Shown piece by piece: positions 38,829 to 51,173 of a stretch of DNA of 64,000 bases (the stretch's first letter is position 1; each line of letters begins with the position of its first letter). The stretch covers positions 9,988,170 to 10,052,169 of the forward strand of contig OZ025218.1 in the NCBI GenBank assembly GCA_964019055.1, given 5' to 3'. A program made the position numbers and the translations under genes. Below the pieces are notes generated by a model that had not been told where the DNA came from, ran no database searches, and saw nothing but the letters and a program-made list of their open reading frames with translations. Origin of the DNA: Anthopleura xanthogrammica (taxonomy: Eukaryota > Cnidaria > Anthozoa > Actiniaria > Actiniidae).

Positions 38829-40196
38829 ATACGGCGGTATACGCAGTCGGCGATCAGGGAAGAGACGGATGGGTAGGATGGTCTAAAGAACCGGAGGACG
38901 TTAAACTCCACACATGTTTTTGAAAAAACCGTTATCTTATTGAACCATCCAGAACGCTAACCTTTTGAACCCTGACTTCCCTCTCATTTAACATTTCAAA
39001 GCGTCCTTCCTTTCCGCACGTCTTAAGAATTTAAGGTTTCTGTCATACGCCACAGGGGATTTTTAATTGCGACTCAATTCTAACCAAATTATTAATGAAG
39101 ATAGACAATATTTTGATGTTCGGTGTGTCATTAACACAAATCTACGTGCCCTATATTAATTATCGTAGCACTTGTCGACTCATGTAATGATTCCGCTTTA
39201 AGCAAGAAATAAAATCAAAACAAACAATATAATTAAAAAGAGACGAACGCTTATAGGTTTGTTGGCGCCAAATCGTCACGTCACTATGGCAACGTGGAAA
39301 TTACAATAGCACCATACAAAGAGAACAGCCAATGAAATTCAAGCAAATTTAAAAAAAAGGTTTAATCTATTTGGTCTTGCGAAGGAAGTAAGGTAAGCCG
39401 AATCTTAATCGATCATCAATATCTGCTTCTCGCTTCTTCACTCATAAATATTTTTCAGGCAAAACAATTGTACGTTAGAAGGCGCTCAAAGAAAAAACAA
39501 TGAGGTTGTTTCTGTCGTGTTTGGTGGATGTTTTTTTTCTTTTTAACGGTAATATATTGTAATATCCTTGGGAGATTCTTGCTAGCACAGGAAGAAACGA
39601 ATACTAAAAACACCAAAACATCAAACATTAACAAAAATACGAATCGTAGATTGAAGACTTTCTACAGCGTCAGATATTCCCAGCTCGAAGGTAAGCCATG
39701 CTTAATTGAATGAAGTCAACATCAAGGCCCGAATTGTTTCGTTGTTCATTTTAAAATTGGCACACACCATCGTAATATCCCTCCCATTCCACTTCATTCT
39801 ATTCTATTTATCACACGAAATTTTTATTTGATAAAACAACCAAATAGAATTAAAAAAATGAATAAGCAAAGTTTGAATTCAATCGTTAGATAAACGGAAA
39901 ATCTTGTCTGGCAAGCAAAGCACACAAGTGTATTACATTTAAACCTGATTAAGGTATTTTTGCAGACCAATAAATATTGCAGTAGTAGGTTAACTATCTT
40001 CCAATAATGATAACGATTATTGGGTTTGACCGATTTTGTATGAATTAGGCAGATACCATTAAAGACAGATAAGTAATAAGTAGATAAAACTTTTTACTGA
40101 GTTATCTTTACTGTTTTGTCTGATATCTTGACAGCTAATCGAGGAAGAATTGTGTGAGGGCGAGCTCATGCTCAGCAGGCGAAACTTCTATTGACG
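38829..40196. other. Upstream of GPCR 2, possible 5' exon
   Basis: At 39528-39713 a 61-codon frame starts with a hydrophobic, signal-peptide-like stretch (MFFFFLTVIYCNILGRFLLA), followed by a polar segment with an RR pair. It ends in a donor-like CTCGAAG|GTAAGC at about 39695. A 3' splice site TTGACAG lies near 40133. The segment could be a 5' UTR exon of the receptor or a small secreted-peptide exon. Neither is proven. Confidence 0.28.
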
Positions 40197-41348
40197 ATGA
40201 TTCCGTCTAACGCATCGAACTTTCCAGAATCGTTTCACTCAAGCATCTATGTAACGCCTACTCTAAATACAAGTATCCAATCAACTTGCTTGAACAACAC
40301 GAATATTTTAGCCAATAGCAGCCTAGAGAATAAATCGACACGTGATTTGGGGAACACACTGGAGTTGGTTGCTTGGTGTCTCATGTACTCAGCTCTATCC
40401 TTCATCATCATCATTGGCAATGCTCTGACAATTGTCGTTTTTCGAACGAACGTAAAACTAAGTAGAAAAAAGGAACACTGCTTTTTGTTCAGCTTGGCCA
40501 TCGCGGATATTTTAGTTGGTGTAGCAGGAATACCGCTACAAGTATTTCTATTAGTCCAGTCTTGGTCTGCTGGAAAGCTATCTCGATATCTTATACTGAA
40601 CATAACTTTTCTTACAACTGATGTATTTTTTGGTTTAGCATCGATCTTCACTCTTACTGCCATCGCTCTTGAGAGACTTTACTCCGTTATAAAGCCTCAT
40701 AAACACCGTAAAATTACGAAAAAGACGTATTGGTATCTCGTACGAATACCCTGGGTCGCATCAGCATTTCAGAGTTTTCTTTACCTTCTGTCTCTAATAA
40801 GTATTTTGCCATTTGATGTGGTATTCCAATTCATTGTAATTTCGCTACTGTGCTCAATGCTCTCCATGTGTGTTGCCTATACGAGTATCTGGATATCAAT
40901 GAACAAGAGAAAGCGAAACCAAAACAGCCAAACCTCACATCTAGCAATACGAATGAGGTCTGAATTCCACCCTAACAAGGAAAGGAAGTTAACAATCTTA
41001 GTTGTCATAGTAACCGGTGCATTTGCAGTGACATGGCTTCCCTTTCAAATCATGAACATTATATTTTATATTTGCCATCTTAATGGATGTAAACCTGATA
41101 TCTCAACTTCGTTGATTAGATTCGTCAAACTGTTACAGTATTCCAATTCTTTGATCAACACCTTAATCTACACCTATAATATCAAAGGCTTCAGGCAGTG
41201 CTTGAGAAGAAAGCTAGAAACTTCACTTCATCTTAGCTGCCTTGGTGTTTACTCCAGCAGAATGAATCAAAAGTTAGATCCAACAGGAGTTTTTGGGAGT
41301 CCAGAAATGCGCCGAAGACGGTTAAAGGATAGAAAAAGTACACGTTAG
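40197..41348 (+). CDS. Rhodopsin-family (class A) GPCR 2, 383 aa
   Basis: Plasma-membrane receptor, ligand unknown. The start is the ATG at 40197; the frame extends two codons upstream only to a TTG. The N-terminus of ~55 residues carries several N-glycosylation sequons (NAS, NTS, NNT, NSS). Landmarks: GN75 in TM1, LAIAD104 in TM2, ER(L) 159-161 for DRY, TWLP 279-282 in TM6. TM7 reads N321-TLIY where NPIIY is expected, so the proline is replaced by threonine. Loop 2 is very short, no TM3 cysteine is evident, and loop 3 has C293 and C298. The ~50-residue tail is basic (RRRRLKDRK). It resembles receptors 1 and 3 in TM3 and TM6. A 3' splice site near 40133 suggests a 5' UTR intron. An AATAAA at 41793 lies in a downstream SINE. 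Confidence 0.93.
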   Translation: MIPSNASNFPESFHSSIYVTPTLNTSIQSTCLNNTNILANSSLENKSTRDLGNTLELVAWCLMYSALSFIIIIGNALTIVVFRTNVKLSRKKEHCFLFSLAIADILVGVAGIPLQVFLLVQSWSAGKLSRYLILNITFLTTDVFFGLASIFTLTAIALERLYSVIKPHKHRKITKKTYWYLVRIPWVASAFQSFLYLLSLISILPFDVVFQFIVISLLCSMLSMCVAYTSIWISMNKRKRNQNSQTSHLAIRMRSEFHPNKERKLTILVVIVTGAFAVTWLPFQIMNIIFYICHLNGCKPDISTSLIRFVKLLQYSNSLINTLIYTYNIKGFRQCLRRKLETSLHLSCLGVYSSRMNQKLDPTGVFGSPEMRRRRLKDRKSTR

Positions 41349-41537
41349 AAAGACTGTTTCTTTAATATAGAAAGATAGCTAGTGTGTAAAACAAAGTAGC
41401 ACTCACTCACTACATGATTAAAAGTTATAGTTCATTCTGGAAAACGCATTCCCGTGAACGATGTACACGACATCTGATCTTTTTTGGACTGGAGTCATCT
41501 TGAATGGTATATGATCAAGGATAGTGTAGTGGAATCA

Positions 41538-41812
41538 GATGTGAGTAGAGTTTGTTAGGTCTTTCTTTGATTCGAGAGTTTTTCTCTGGATTCCCCGGTT
41601 TTCCTCTCTGTTCAAATCCTAAAAAGCTAGACTCCAATTTGATCTGTGAGTTAGCCCTCATAAGCGTTTTTACTGTGACTCCGAGTTAGCTGTGCCCTGA
41701 CTTAGATCAACCCAGATGTAATCAGTTCAGGGTTTGCTCTGTGAGTCAGTCGTACCCTGACCTTCATCAGCCCAGACGTTGTTTCAGGTACCAATAAAAT
41801 TTGTCATGTTGA
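41538..41812 (+). repeat. tRNA-SINE body and tail, head missing
   Basis: The plus-strand body starts GTGAGTAGAGTTTGTTAGGT. It continues with the TTTTTCTCTGGATTCCCCGG block, about two tail units, and an end GGTACCAATAAAATTT, close to the family 3' end. It supplies an AATAAA that could end the GPCR 2 transcript. Confidence 0.78.
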
Positions 41813-43828
41813 AGTTTTGAACGCAGTAGCAACCAATTGAAGTATCTTAATTAATGGCTTTTCGAGCGCGCAATTATGTTTTCTCAATTCCAACCTCTTG
41901 CCGGAATTAATTGTTTTTTGTTGAAATAATTTAATGATTGTTCTCACTGGTGAATAAAGAATTAATACTCAATGAACAAGTGTGTGGGTGAGATAAGAAA
42001 AACCGGCAGAATTCCCAAAGAAAGTGGAAAAATCTCCAATCCTTTTCGCTCAGTTATTGCTTATGCCAAATATATTAATATATCTAAATGAACAAATGAC
42101 TTTAAAAATTAAAACTAGTTCCACAGTTTATTCGCAAGGAATTTATTTATGTTTTTTTTTCTGGGATAATTCGTGTAAAATAGAGAGAATTTGAGGGTAA
42201 AAAGATTCAAAAATCAGAATAGATCACACGAAATCATATTTCGACAGTGATAGTGTGTGTGTTACCAATATAATTTTTTTTTAAGAGACGTTCTTTCGTC
42301 ATTTCCTTTCCAAACACTCATCCGATTTCCTATTCTTCTCTCGTTGATCCGAGAAGCTCTGGAATTAAATAAACTAGCGCTTATTTTTAGTCTATCAGTG
42401 CTTCATTTAAGTAGTTGAATGTATTTGAATGAACATTTAGCAGCTAGTTCCCTATTATTTGCACTTGCATGGCTTTTACCTGTCAATCATCTGCATAACA
42501 ATTAAACTTGCTGATAAGCCCCAATAGAAAAGAAACTAAATATTGACTTAAGATTAGCCATAATTAAACGGCAACACGTTCTATGAAATAAAGGATTTCA
42601 CGTCGTTCTGCTTGTGGGGGCTTAAATTGATCATTTACGAGCAAAATATTTCTACAAAAGGTTTTAAAGATTTGGCGATTACGGACAAGCGATTGAAGAC
42701 TTGATTGCTTTGATTAACACTGAAACAGGTATGTTATTACGATTAGTCTAATTTAAGTTTACTTTGACAAGAGATGATAAGAAAAGATTCATCTTTTATG
42801 AAGGTTACACCTTGTTTTCTACCTCGAGCATATGCATGAAGCCTGGTTATACGATTTTAGAGTTCTAGCCCTCTGGCTATTATGATTATTTTGAGTGATC
42901 TATGTTGAACCAACTACTACAAAGAGAGCTGATCGATGGTCTTTTATCTCTTCACAATAGCTAAGTTTACGTTTTAGACCAACATATGCATATATTGAAT
43001 TTTCTGCTTTGTCTTTCTGAATTAGTTTTAATTAATTTTGATCAACATCCTTCAACTTTTGCATGTATCGTTATCTTTTCTTTCAAAGAAAGGAAATAAT
43101 CTAGTCCTAATAAGCCTAACAACCAAGAAAGAAACTCTATAGAAAAAATAGCTACCAAATGTCCGCAAATATTCATTTCTTACGTAAGTGTTTTCAGATG
43201 AACCACGGACGATTTGGATGGATTAGAGTTTGCTGCTTAAGCTTGTGGTTCGACTTTATTGTCTCTCCTTTTATTAATAACGGCTTGAAGCAAGCACCGG
43301 TTATTTAAGAATACACATAAAGATACTATTTATAGTATAGAAGTATATGCGTGTGGTTTATTATATATGGTGGTATATTGTTTAGTTTCGGTATACTGTG
43401 TTTTACGATAGAAGGTAAACTAATTTGTCAGAGTCGATTTTAGGATTCTAGAATTTACTGCCCCCGTTGGCTGGGCAAATGCATTTCATTTGTGCACCCT
43501 TAAACCATCCTGGTAAAGGACAGAAATTCCACTTGACTTTCTAGCCGGTCTGGATCAGCGTTTAATTTTGTAAAGACCTCACCAGATCATTTCTCTTTTT
43601 TATGGTGTTTATTTCATCTTGTATTCAACCAAAAAGGTTCGACTGTGTTGTACTAAGCTATGTTATTGTTAGTTTTTGATGGCTTCAACCTTCAATCTTC
43701 TTGATCCGGCGTTCTCAACAAAAGGAAAGTAGTCTAATCAAATTTAGTCACATTTTACTCACTGGGTACCCTGTGGCGTAAACATCGTCTATGGACATCT
43801 GATTGATGACAACTGAAACAATTGAATA
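41813..43828. other. Non-coding stretch
   Basis: AT-rich. No gene, RNA gene or clear transposon end recognised. Confidence 0.45.
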
Positions 43829-44205
43829 AATAATAATGAATATTATCATTCAAATTATTTTCCCCGTCATTTTGATTGGCCGAGAGAACTGCAAATAACT
43901 GCCTACAAATAACGGTCTGCTCATGCGCATTACGATGCAAAGCCGTTTTGCTGCAAATAACGGTCTGCTCATGCGCAGTAACGTTGCATTTGACAATGGC
44001 TCGCTTCCCTGAACTGATAAAACAATGAACTGACTTCTTTGTTATTGTTTGACTTGTGCGCACTGCCCCTCAAATATTAGAAAAAATAATTTGAATGATA
44101 AAACAATTATTGAACTCGGTTATCGTAAAATATCGAGATTTGTTAGTCGTCAACAACAAATCACGATATTTTGCTCAACCTCGTCCAATAATTGCTTATT
44201 ATTAA
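43829..44205. mobile_element. Compound foldback MITE region
   Basis: A ~30-bp arm around TTATCATTCAAATTATTTT (43847-43865) is repeated inverted near 44083-44103. A second hairpin lies at 44103-44198, with arms sharing CAATTATTG, AAAATATCG and GATTTGT. Inside the first, a ~60-bp block with AAATAACGGTCTGCTCATGC occurs twice. This is probably two abutting or nested MITEs. Confidence 0.6.
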
Positions 44206-45520
44206 ATGGGGATTAAAAATGGATTCCACAGAGTGGCCCTTCTTCTACGGGGGCGGAGCCAGGATTTCCTATTTGAAGAGAACTAAGGATGACTTCCCGC
44301 GCAATTCAACAATTCTCCCTCCTTCCTACTGCCCACCGGTCCATCTGTATGACGCATTCGGTGTTGTCCAATTCACCCGGTAGAAGGGGCAGGAAAGGTT
44401 ACCAAGTCAAAATATTTTATTACTACGTTACTTAAGCAGTTCGAATCATTTACTTATAAAATTGAATAAATGATATATTATAATATATTATATTAATAAT
44501 ATATGGTCGAATTTAGAGGTAAGCTAGATGTGATCTGAGAAGAATAGAAATAAAACAAAAAAGGAAGACTGATCAGAGAAGAAAGAATGAATTAATGAGA
44601 GGAGGAAGTGTTACTAAGAAAGAAAGAAACAATGTATGAGGATGGAAGGAAGAAACATGGTGAAAAATTGGAAAAAAATGAATGGCTGTGTAGAAGGAAG
44701 GAAGAAAGAAAGAAAGAACGAAAAAAAGAAAGACATTTAACCCTTGATAAGATATTTCTTCAGTAGCGCCTGCTTTGAACTAAAACCATTACCCTAGGGG
44801 CGGAAATATTTTCGGCTTTGATCTGATCTAAATACACGTCCATTACTATCTAGTTAAGGAGTTAAGATGTTAGTCTCATGTACGTATACTCAAGCCCTTC
44901 TCGACCCAGCAATCTTTGTAGGATACCCTCAAGGCTCTTCAGAATCGTAAACAACTGTGTTAAATCTTGCTATTATCAGGAATGCCTATTGAGGGGGATA
45001 ATGTGCATTGATTAATATTGGCCTGAGAAATCTTTCAGAAATGCTCTTCTTAAATTAAAACATAAATTCAAAATTTATCAATAAATAATTACAAAGGTCT
45101 GGATATGGTATTGCGTTGATTTAGAATTTCTACCTCAGCATTGTAATTTTTCTTCTAACTCATGGTTAACTAATTTCTAGCTAGACGTTTCATTTTGTAA
45201 TATATTTTCAACAGAAACATAACAACCATTCAAGTGCTAAGCCGGGCACAGAAGAACCCACTTAAGCTAGTGTTATGGCAAATATTTTCAATCTCAAAGA
45301 CATAATTTCAAAGATCTCTTTATTGCTTTAGTATACAAAACGATTTACATTTCTGACAGGATGCAGCAGTTCAAGGGTTGTTTTGCAGAATGCCATTGAA
45401 AGGTGTTTTTCGCGCCCACGTGTTATACCGCTGAGCTTTTATGACATCTGTTGAAATTGTATTGTGAAATTGACCTACATCAACATGGGAGAAAGCTCGC
45501 ATATAACCAAAATCACCTTA
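44206..45520. other. Non-coding stretch with purine-rich tract
   Basis: GGAAGAAAGAAA-type purine repeats lie at 44560-44735. No gene recognised. Confidence 0.45.
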
Positions 45521-45826
45521 AAGAATTATCTAACTGAATTTGATTTCATTCTGATAGCATATACAACGCAAACTTAGGAAAGCCATTTGAATGCTGATTT
45601 TTATATCAGTAATCATGGGAAGCCACTTGAGTGTTTCTTTCAGTGATTTACGCACATCGTCGGAAAAAAAACTCTGGTTCAAGAATTATCTTACTTAATT
45701 TGAAGGTCCTGCTCTTATTTAACTTATTCTGATAGCTATAGTATAGAACGCAAAAAGAAGAAAGCCATTTAGATGCCTAATTTTTTCATGACAGTCATGG
45801 GAAGCCATTTTACTGTTTCTTTATGG
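45521..45826. repeat. Diverged tandem duplication, ~130-145 bp units
   Basis: Copy one at 45521-45646 and copy two at 45681-45826 share in order AAGAATTATC, ATTCTGATAGC, GAAAGCCATTT, CATGGGAAGCCA and GTTTCTTT, with several indels. Old duplication, no coding sense. Confidence 0.7.
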
Positions 45827-47289
45827 ACATCGCACAGAATTTAAGAAAAAAAAGAACGTTCTTCAAAACCAAATGAGACTTCTTCTCAAAGTATACTATA
45901 TTTATACATGCAAATTTCACCCTCCATATTGGTCTGTTTAGTCGTTGAAAAATAACATTAATTGTTAGAACTGATCATCAACGGTTAAACAAAGTCTGAA
46001 AGTCTAGAAACCCCATAGATCTGAAAAATGCACCCTTGGTGATTTGAGTCCCTACGCAAATCATAACATGGAATTCAAAATGCCTGGCGTTGGCGTTCAG
46101 CATATAAACTATACAATCTAAAATGAACTTGAACACAAAATAATTCTTTTGTGAAAATCGAACGGAAAGTTGAACTGATGACTAACTGAAGCCAAGTTAA
46201 AGTAATTATCTCTGACAGATAAGGTAGGTACCATATCACATCCCCAGGGGTTAGAACAGGTGCATAGACGTTTACCTGAACGTTATTTGCGCATGCACAA
46301 GTGTGGGAATAACAGGATGGCTTAGTGAGTTTGCTTCGAATTCTGTAGATCAGTTTGGAGACATGATTTCTCTAGAAAGACTGGCTAATGAAACTATGTT
46401 GAATCATCTATGGAAAAGAAGTGATTTTAAATGGAATCAAATAAAATGACAGTGTCTGGGAGCGGATTTATAAATTGTTTTGAAAGAAAATTGTTTGTAA
46501 TTTGTTTTAGCCAGAAAGACTAGTTCACAAAGAGTTGTCACTTCTGATCATGGGATTAGTAATGTTTCTTTGGTATATATGTCAATATCGACAGAAAATC
46601 TCCTAATCTATGATCAATATTACTTAAAAATCATCCAAGGATTTTACGGCTTTCTGTACGTAATCTCTGCTGTAAGAGATGTATTGCATAAGGGCGTCCT
46701 TATTGATTCGATTAAGCTGTCCTATAGATCACATGGTATCTCTATATCAGTTCTCACACCAGGAGGTTGTGAGTCAGTCGGTTAACGAACCTGCACACCG
46801 GCTGAAAAACTAATTGTTTTTTCCAGTATTCGCTTGATCTTTGATGTGTAATCATTCTGAGCCAATGTGAGGTACATAATTGATTATCACATCTTCTTAC
46901 GTTCACACTTCTTCTTCCTAGACGTTCTTGTTTTATGGAAAACATCGCTCGATAAAACGTCAGGAGGACAATACCTACGGTAAGTGATTCTTGAATCCGT
47001 AGGCCTTAAACAAATATATATACAATTGAAGTTATATTGTCAGATTTGTTTACAGCTGACATAAGATTTATCTAATATGCGAGACAATTCTATTTGAAGT
47101 ATATATATATATGATTTACAGTCTACATGTTTGTAGTTTGTATACTTTGCGATTGATTTAGAAAAGAAAAACACAGTTTATTCAAAGTTTACCGATTAAT
47201 TTAGAGAACTATGTATAAAATATTTAAAGAAAGAAGGATAGATAGAAAGAAAGAATGGAATTCAACAGAATCAAATCAAAATTGATTGC
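45827..47289. other. Non-coding stretch
   Basis: No gene recognised. A TATATATATATAT run lies near 47101. Confidence 0.45.
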
Positions 47290-47631
47290 TTATTGCGAGG
47301 TCACTGAAAATGTACAGTTGTGACTGCTATAAGCTAAACGAACTGGGTGGTATAATCCAAGAAAGCTTTTTGTGAAGTATGTAAGGATTGGAAGAAACTT
47401 ATGAGCTAAATTCAAAAGGTTTTTTTCTTCTTTGAGGACTCTCATCATAACAACTTCATTCAAGTCAATAACATAATAAGGAAGCAGGTGGTTCTTGATT
47501 AAACTTGTATATAAACTTGGATAAAAAGTTTCTATGTCGAACGTGACTTTAAATTGAATTGCCCAAGACGAAACGAGCACGTCCAAGTCTGGTTTTTTAA
47601 TGAAAGGTTGAAATTTCGGAGAAACTTTCAT
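47290..47631 (-). pseudogene. Possible reverse-transcriptase relic
   Basis: A 113-codon frame contains VTFDIETFYPSLYTSLIKNH, which looks like motif A of eukaryotic reverse transcriptases (pattern F-D-I-x-x-F-Y-P-S). No catalytic YxDD or other motif is found nearby and the frame ends at both sides, so if real it is a short broken piece of a retroelement. The match rests on about 10 residues and could be chance. Confidence 0.3.
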
Positions 47632-48353
47632 TATCGAAAGATATCATAATATTATGGGAAATTTCAATAAACGTTTCTGTCGCGAAGGAGTTGGTGAGAA
47701 TTAATAATAAAACAAAAATATACAGTTATATGGTTGAAATTGCTTTAATGCACCTTCATTAGTAAGTTGAAATCAAGTAAGAGGCGTTGAAAACAGTTTC
47801 AGTGATAGTAGATGCCAATATAGATATATTTATTTATGCATTTATCTTATCCTAAAGCATTTTGCACTCATCGTAAACAAGATATTATAGTCCCTATAGT
47901 TTGCCTTCACTGTCAACGCGGCCTCCTGTTTCATATATAACAGCTTCAACACTATATTGAATATTGTAGTGTTTCAATCCGCCATCTCTATTTTAAATAT
48001 GTCGAAAAATTAAAGTCAATGAAAGTCATACATGTTTATAACGATAAACTAGAAGTTAAAAGTGTAATTCATCTAGGCTAAATCCTATTTTTGAATTGTG
48101 AAGAACAAACAATTTCGACATCGAATTCAATCGGTTGATTTTGATCTCAAAACACCCAGACAAATCAAGGAATATACTCTTCTTCCGTGATATTGGTTGC
48201 AGAATACCGCCCAGTTTGAGAGGAGGTTGATGAAAATACCTTTTATCTCCCAAAATAAGACTAATACTATTGTGTTTTTCTTTTATCTTAATGAAGGATT
48301 TTAAAATATTTTTCTATTAGAACCAGCTTAAGCAAATATAAATTTTCACAAGA
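47632..48353. other. Non-coding stretch left of transposon
   Basis: AT-rich, no gene recognised. It ends at the AT that abuts the transposon's left terminal repeat. Confidence 0.45.
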
Positions 48354-48355
48354 AT

Positions 48356-48437
48356 ACACCGATTCGAAAAATGGCCGACAGCCTCATCGGCCGGGAGGGC
48401 CTGGGAGCGAATTTATTGAAAACGAGGCTAGTCAGTA
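48356..48437 (+). repeat. Left terminal inverted repeat, 82 bp
   Basis: Starts ACACCGATTCGAAAAATGGC and ends GGCTAGTCAGTA. It matches the right end reverse-complemented at 79 of 82 positions. It includes an internal GCCGACAGCCTCATCGGC partial palindrome. A 44-codon frame starts at the ATG inside it and stops before overlapping the gene meaningfully. Confidence 0.95.
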
Positions 48438-48483
48438 ATGCTTGTAAAGGTTTTACCCTTGGTTGTGTGTTGAAGTATGAAGT

Positions 48484-50781
48484 ATGGAGTCAACAGTCAC
48501 GCTAAAAGAGGATGATATTCCCGGTGCTTCTCTTGGTGGTAGAATACCATCTCAGCTTAAGTTGGACGAGCTTCGTTTCTGGCTTCAGTGCAGGGGAGAT
48601 TCGTGTAAGGGACTTAAAACGAAGGCGCAATTCGTAAAAAGGTAAGATTATCAAATACGCCTTCAACACTGATCGTTAGAATACTGCTATACACATTTAA
48701 CGCCGTAAATTCACGATCCTATTCTAGTTAGACTTTAAAATAGAGGGGAATTTTAAAGCTTAACGAAAGGAAGCGTCTTTTTATTCAGTACTTGTTACGG
48801 GGCACGATATATTCGCAAAATCGAGATTGAACTCACAACATTTCACACCTTCGAACGCGTTCCAAGACCAGTTCAGTACAGGTTATTTTAAAGTTATGTC
48901 AAAGAATTATAACAAGCTATATTAAGTCATTCAAAGAATTGCGAAAGAAATATATCTAATAGATATTTCATATTTTCTTTATTTTAAAGGGTAGAAGAAT
49001 ATATAAGTTCTGGTCGTGACAAAAACCTTGTTGACCCAGATCAAGACAAAGTGTTTACGAAGAGGAAGCAAAGACTAGAAACCATTCGAAAACAAAACCA
49101 AGCTTTCGCGCAATCACCAACGCCTATTCCAGTAAAATATCCTTCGGATGGTTGGTCAACAAAACTTACACGAATGCCCTTATTCACACGTGCTGAAATG
49201 GATTTCCACATTTCAAAATCTGGAAAAACTCTTGATCCAAAGAGTACAGTTCAGCACTCTGTCCCCACAAGCATGCGAAAGGCTAAAACATTTCTTGAAG
49301 ATGAGTATCTGAAGGAAATTCTTGCTTCAAGTGACGATAAATATTTCTATGTGAAGTCTTTATGTCACCATAGTTACAGAAAAAACGATCCCCCACATAA
49401 CTTAAAGATAGCATTGGATTTGATAACCGGAGAAGTAAAAAGCTCAAACTGTTCATGTGTTGCTGGGCAAGTTGGATTTTGCAATCATATTTTAGCTTTA
49501 ATGTTTAAGATATGCAAGTTTAGTCTTCGTGGTTGTAAAGATACCTCTGATCTCAATAATGAAGATGACATGGTAGCTAAAAAGGCTTGCACCTCAACTT
49601 TACAAATGTGGCACCACAAGGGAAGGGAAGACACAATTCAGCCTCAACCTGTTATGGAAGTATCAGTAAAGAAAACAAGACTTGATGACAGTGTAAAATC
49701 CACCAGAGAACCTGGAGTGAAGTGCATCCTTTACGAAGCTAGGAATAAAGTAACCACTCAAAGAATCAGTGAAATGGTACTCAAAGAGAAATTGAAAAAA
49801 ATAAATCCTACAATGGCCTTGGCTCAGATTCATACCCCTTCTACTGGAAGCACAGAGTATGTGGAAACTCGGTTTGGAAAAAGTCCAAGAGGATCATATG
49901 CCAGTTACCAGCTATCATTTACTGAATCAAATTTCCAAGTCATATGCAATATAAACTCTGTGCCAAGAACTGTTCCTAATGAAGAAATGGTTGCAAATCA
50001 GGAATTTCCACAGTTTCCCTTACATAACAACATGCAAGTATTTGATTGCTCGAGTGATAATGAATCTGAGGAGAAGCTGCTAGAACATCTTTGTGTTGAA
50101 AAGGACAAACTCAATGAAATTGAACATAAGACCAAGCCTCAGTCCAGATCAGATGATTGGAAGCAAGAAAAGCAATTTAGAATAACTGCCTCCAACTTTG
50201 GATTGGTAATGAAGAGAAAAAGAAATCATGATTCTCTTGTGGATACCTTACTGAACCCCAAGCCTTTTACATCTAGGTATACAGACCATGGCAACAAATA
50301 TGAGCCTGTAGCTTTGCTGCAGTATGAAAAGTTCATGTACTCTACCAGAAGACCTGTTAAGGTATTCAAGTCTGGTTTAGTTATTTCTTTAGAATTGCCA
50401 ATCCTAGGAGCCTCACCTGATGGTAAAGTGATAGACAGTGGATGCACTGAACAATATGGGCTAGTTGAGGTTAAATGTCCTGCAACTAAATTCAATGTCA
50501 CACCTCTAGATGCTTGCTCTGACCCAGGTTTTTGTTTAGAAAAAATCAATGAAAACCCTACACTTAAGAGGAATCATAATTATTATGCCCAAGTCCAAGG
50601 TCAGTTAGGAATCACACAATTACCCTGGTGTGACTTTGTAGTGTATACAAGCAAAGGTATGAGCATTGAAAGAATCCCTTTTGAAGACCAATACTGGACA
50701 AATATGAAAATCAAGTTAAAATCTTTTTATTTTGATCACTTTCTTAGCAAAGCTGGAAATAAGTTTGTTAGGAATGAATAG
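48484..50781 (+). CDS. SAP / SWIM zinc finger / YqaJ nuclease protein of the transposon (2 exons, 649 aa)
   Basis: Exon 1 is 48484-48641 (ATG to donor AAAAAG|GTAAGA); the intron is 48642-48989 (acceptor TTTTAAAG); exon 2 is 48990-50781. The 158-nt exon 1 joins exon 2 in phase and restores the codon before VEEY. Without it the frame would start at a GTG (49051). Exon 1 and the start of exon 2 give a SAP-like DNA-binding segment (LKLDELRFWLQCRG ... GLKTKAQFVKRVEEY, residues ~24-60). A SWIM zinc finger follows (C207, C209, C217, H219). The C-terminal YqaJ PD-(D/E)XK nuclease domain (~440-610) has ITASNFG, E491, ASPDG with D530, VEVKCP with E546 and K548, and YYAQVQGQL. Expected role: nuclear DNA nuclease acting on transposon DNA with the transposase; its exact step is unknown. 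A possible poly(A) signal is at 51168. Confidence 0.88.
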
Positions 50782-51167
50782 GAAAAGCAAAGTCAAACTT
50801 TTAGCAGCTCTCATCATTTTTTGTCTGATGATCATGAGAAATCAACTCATTTTCAATTTACTGTTCATCTAGTCCATTGATTATTTCTAATGAATGATGC
50901 AAAAGTTATCTTCTGTACTGTTTCAATATACATAGAAAGAATAGAAATAATCAAAATTGGGTATACTCACTTTTTACATGCATGTATTTTTTAGAAATTC
51001 ATATTTAATATCATGCATTTTCATAAATTATTATAAATATTTAAATTTTCAACCAATAATTGGTAGATTTACATTACATGATCTTAGCTTTTCAAATTAT
51101 AGACATAATGTTATGGAGCCATTTGTTCTTTTTGTGGCAATGACTTGTTAGAATTTTTGACTTTTTT

Positions 51168-51173
51168 AATAAA
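51168..51173 (+). promoter_or_regulatory. Candidate poly(A) signal of the nuclease gene
   Basis: AATAAA lies 387 bp after the nuclease stop codon, within the gap between the two convergent genes. Confidence 0.5.

Noticed and set aside
48371..48505. Alternative start of the nuclease gene at the ATG in the terminal repeat
   Set aside because: That frame differs from the SAP exon and stops after about 44 codons.
50226..50549. 107-aa minus-strand frame inside the nuclease gene
   Set aside because: Antisense shadow of the YqaJ domain coding sequence.
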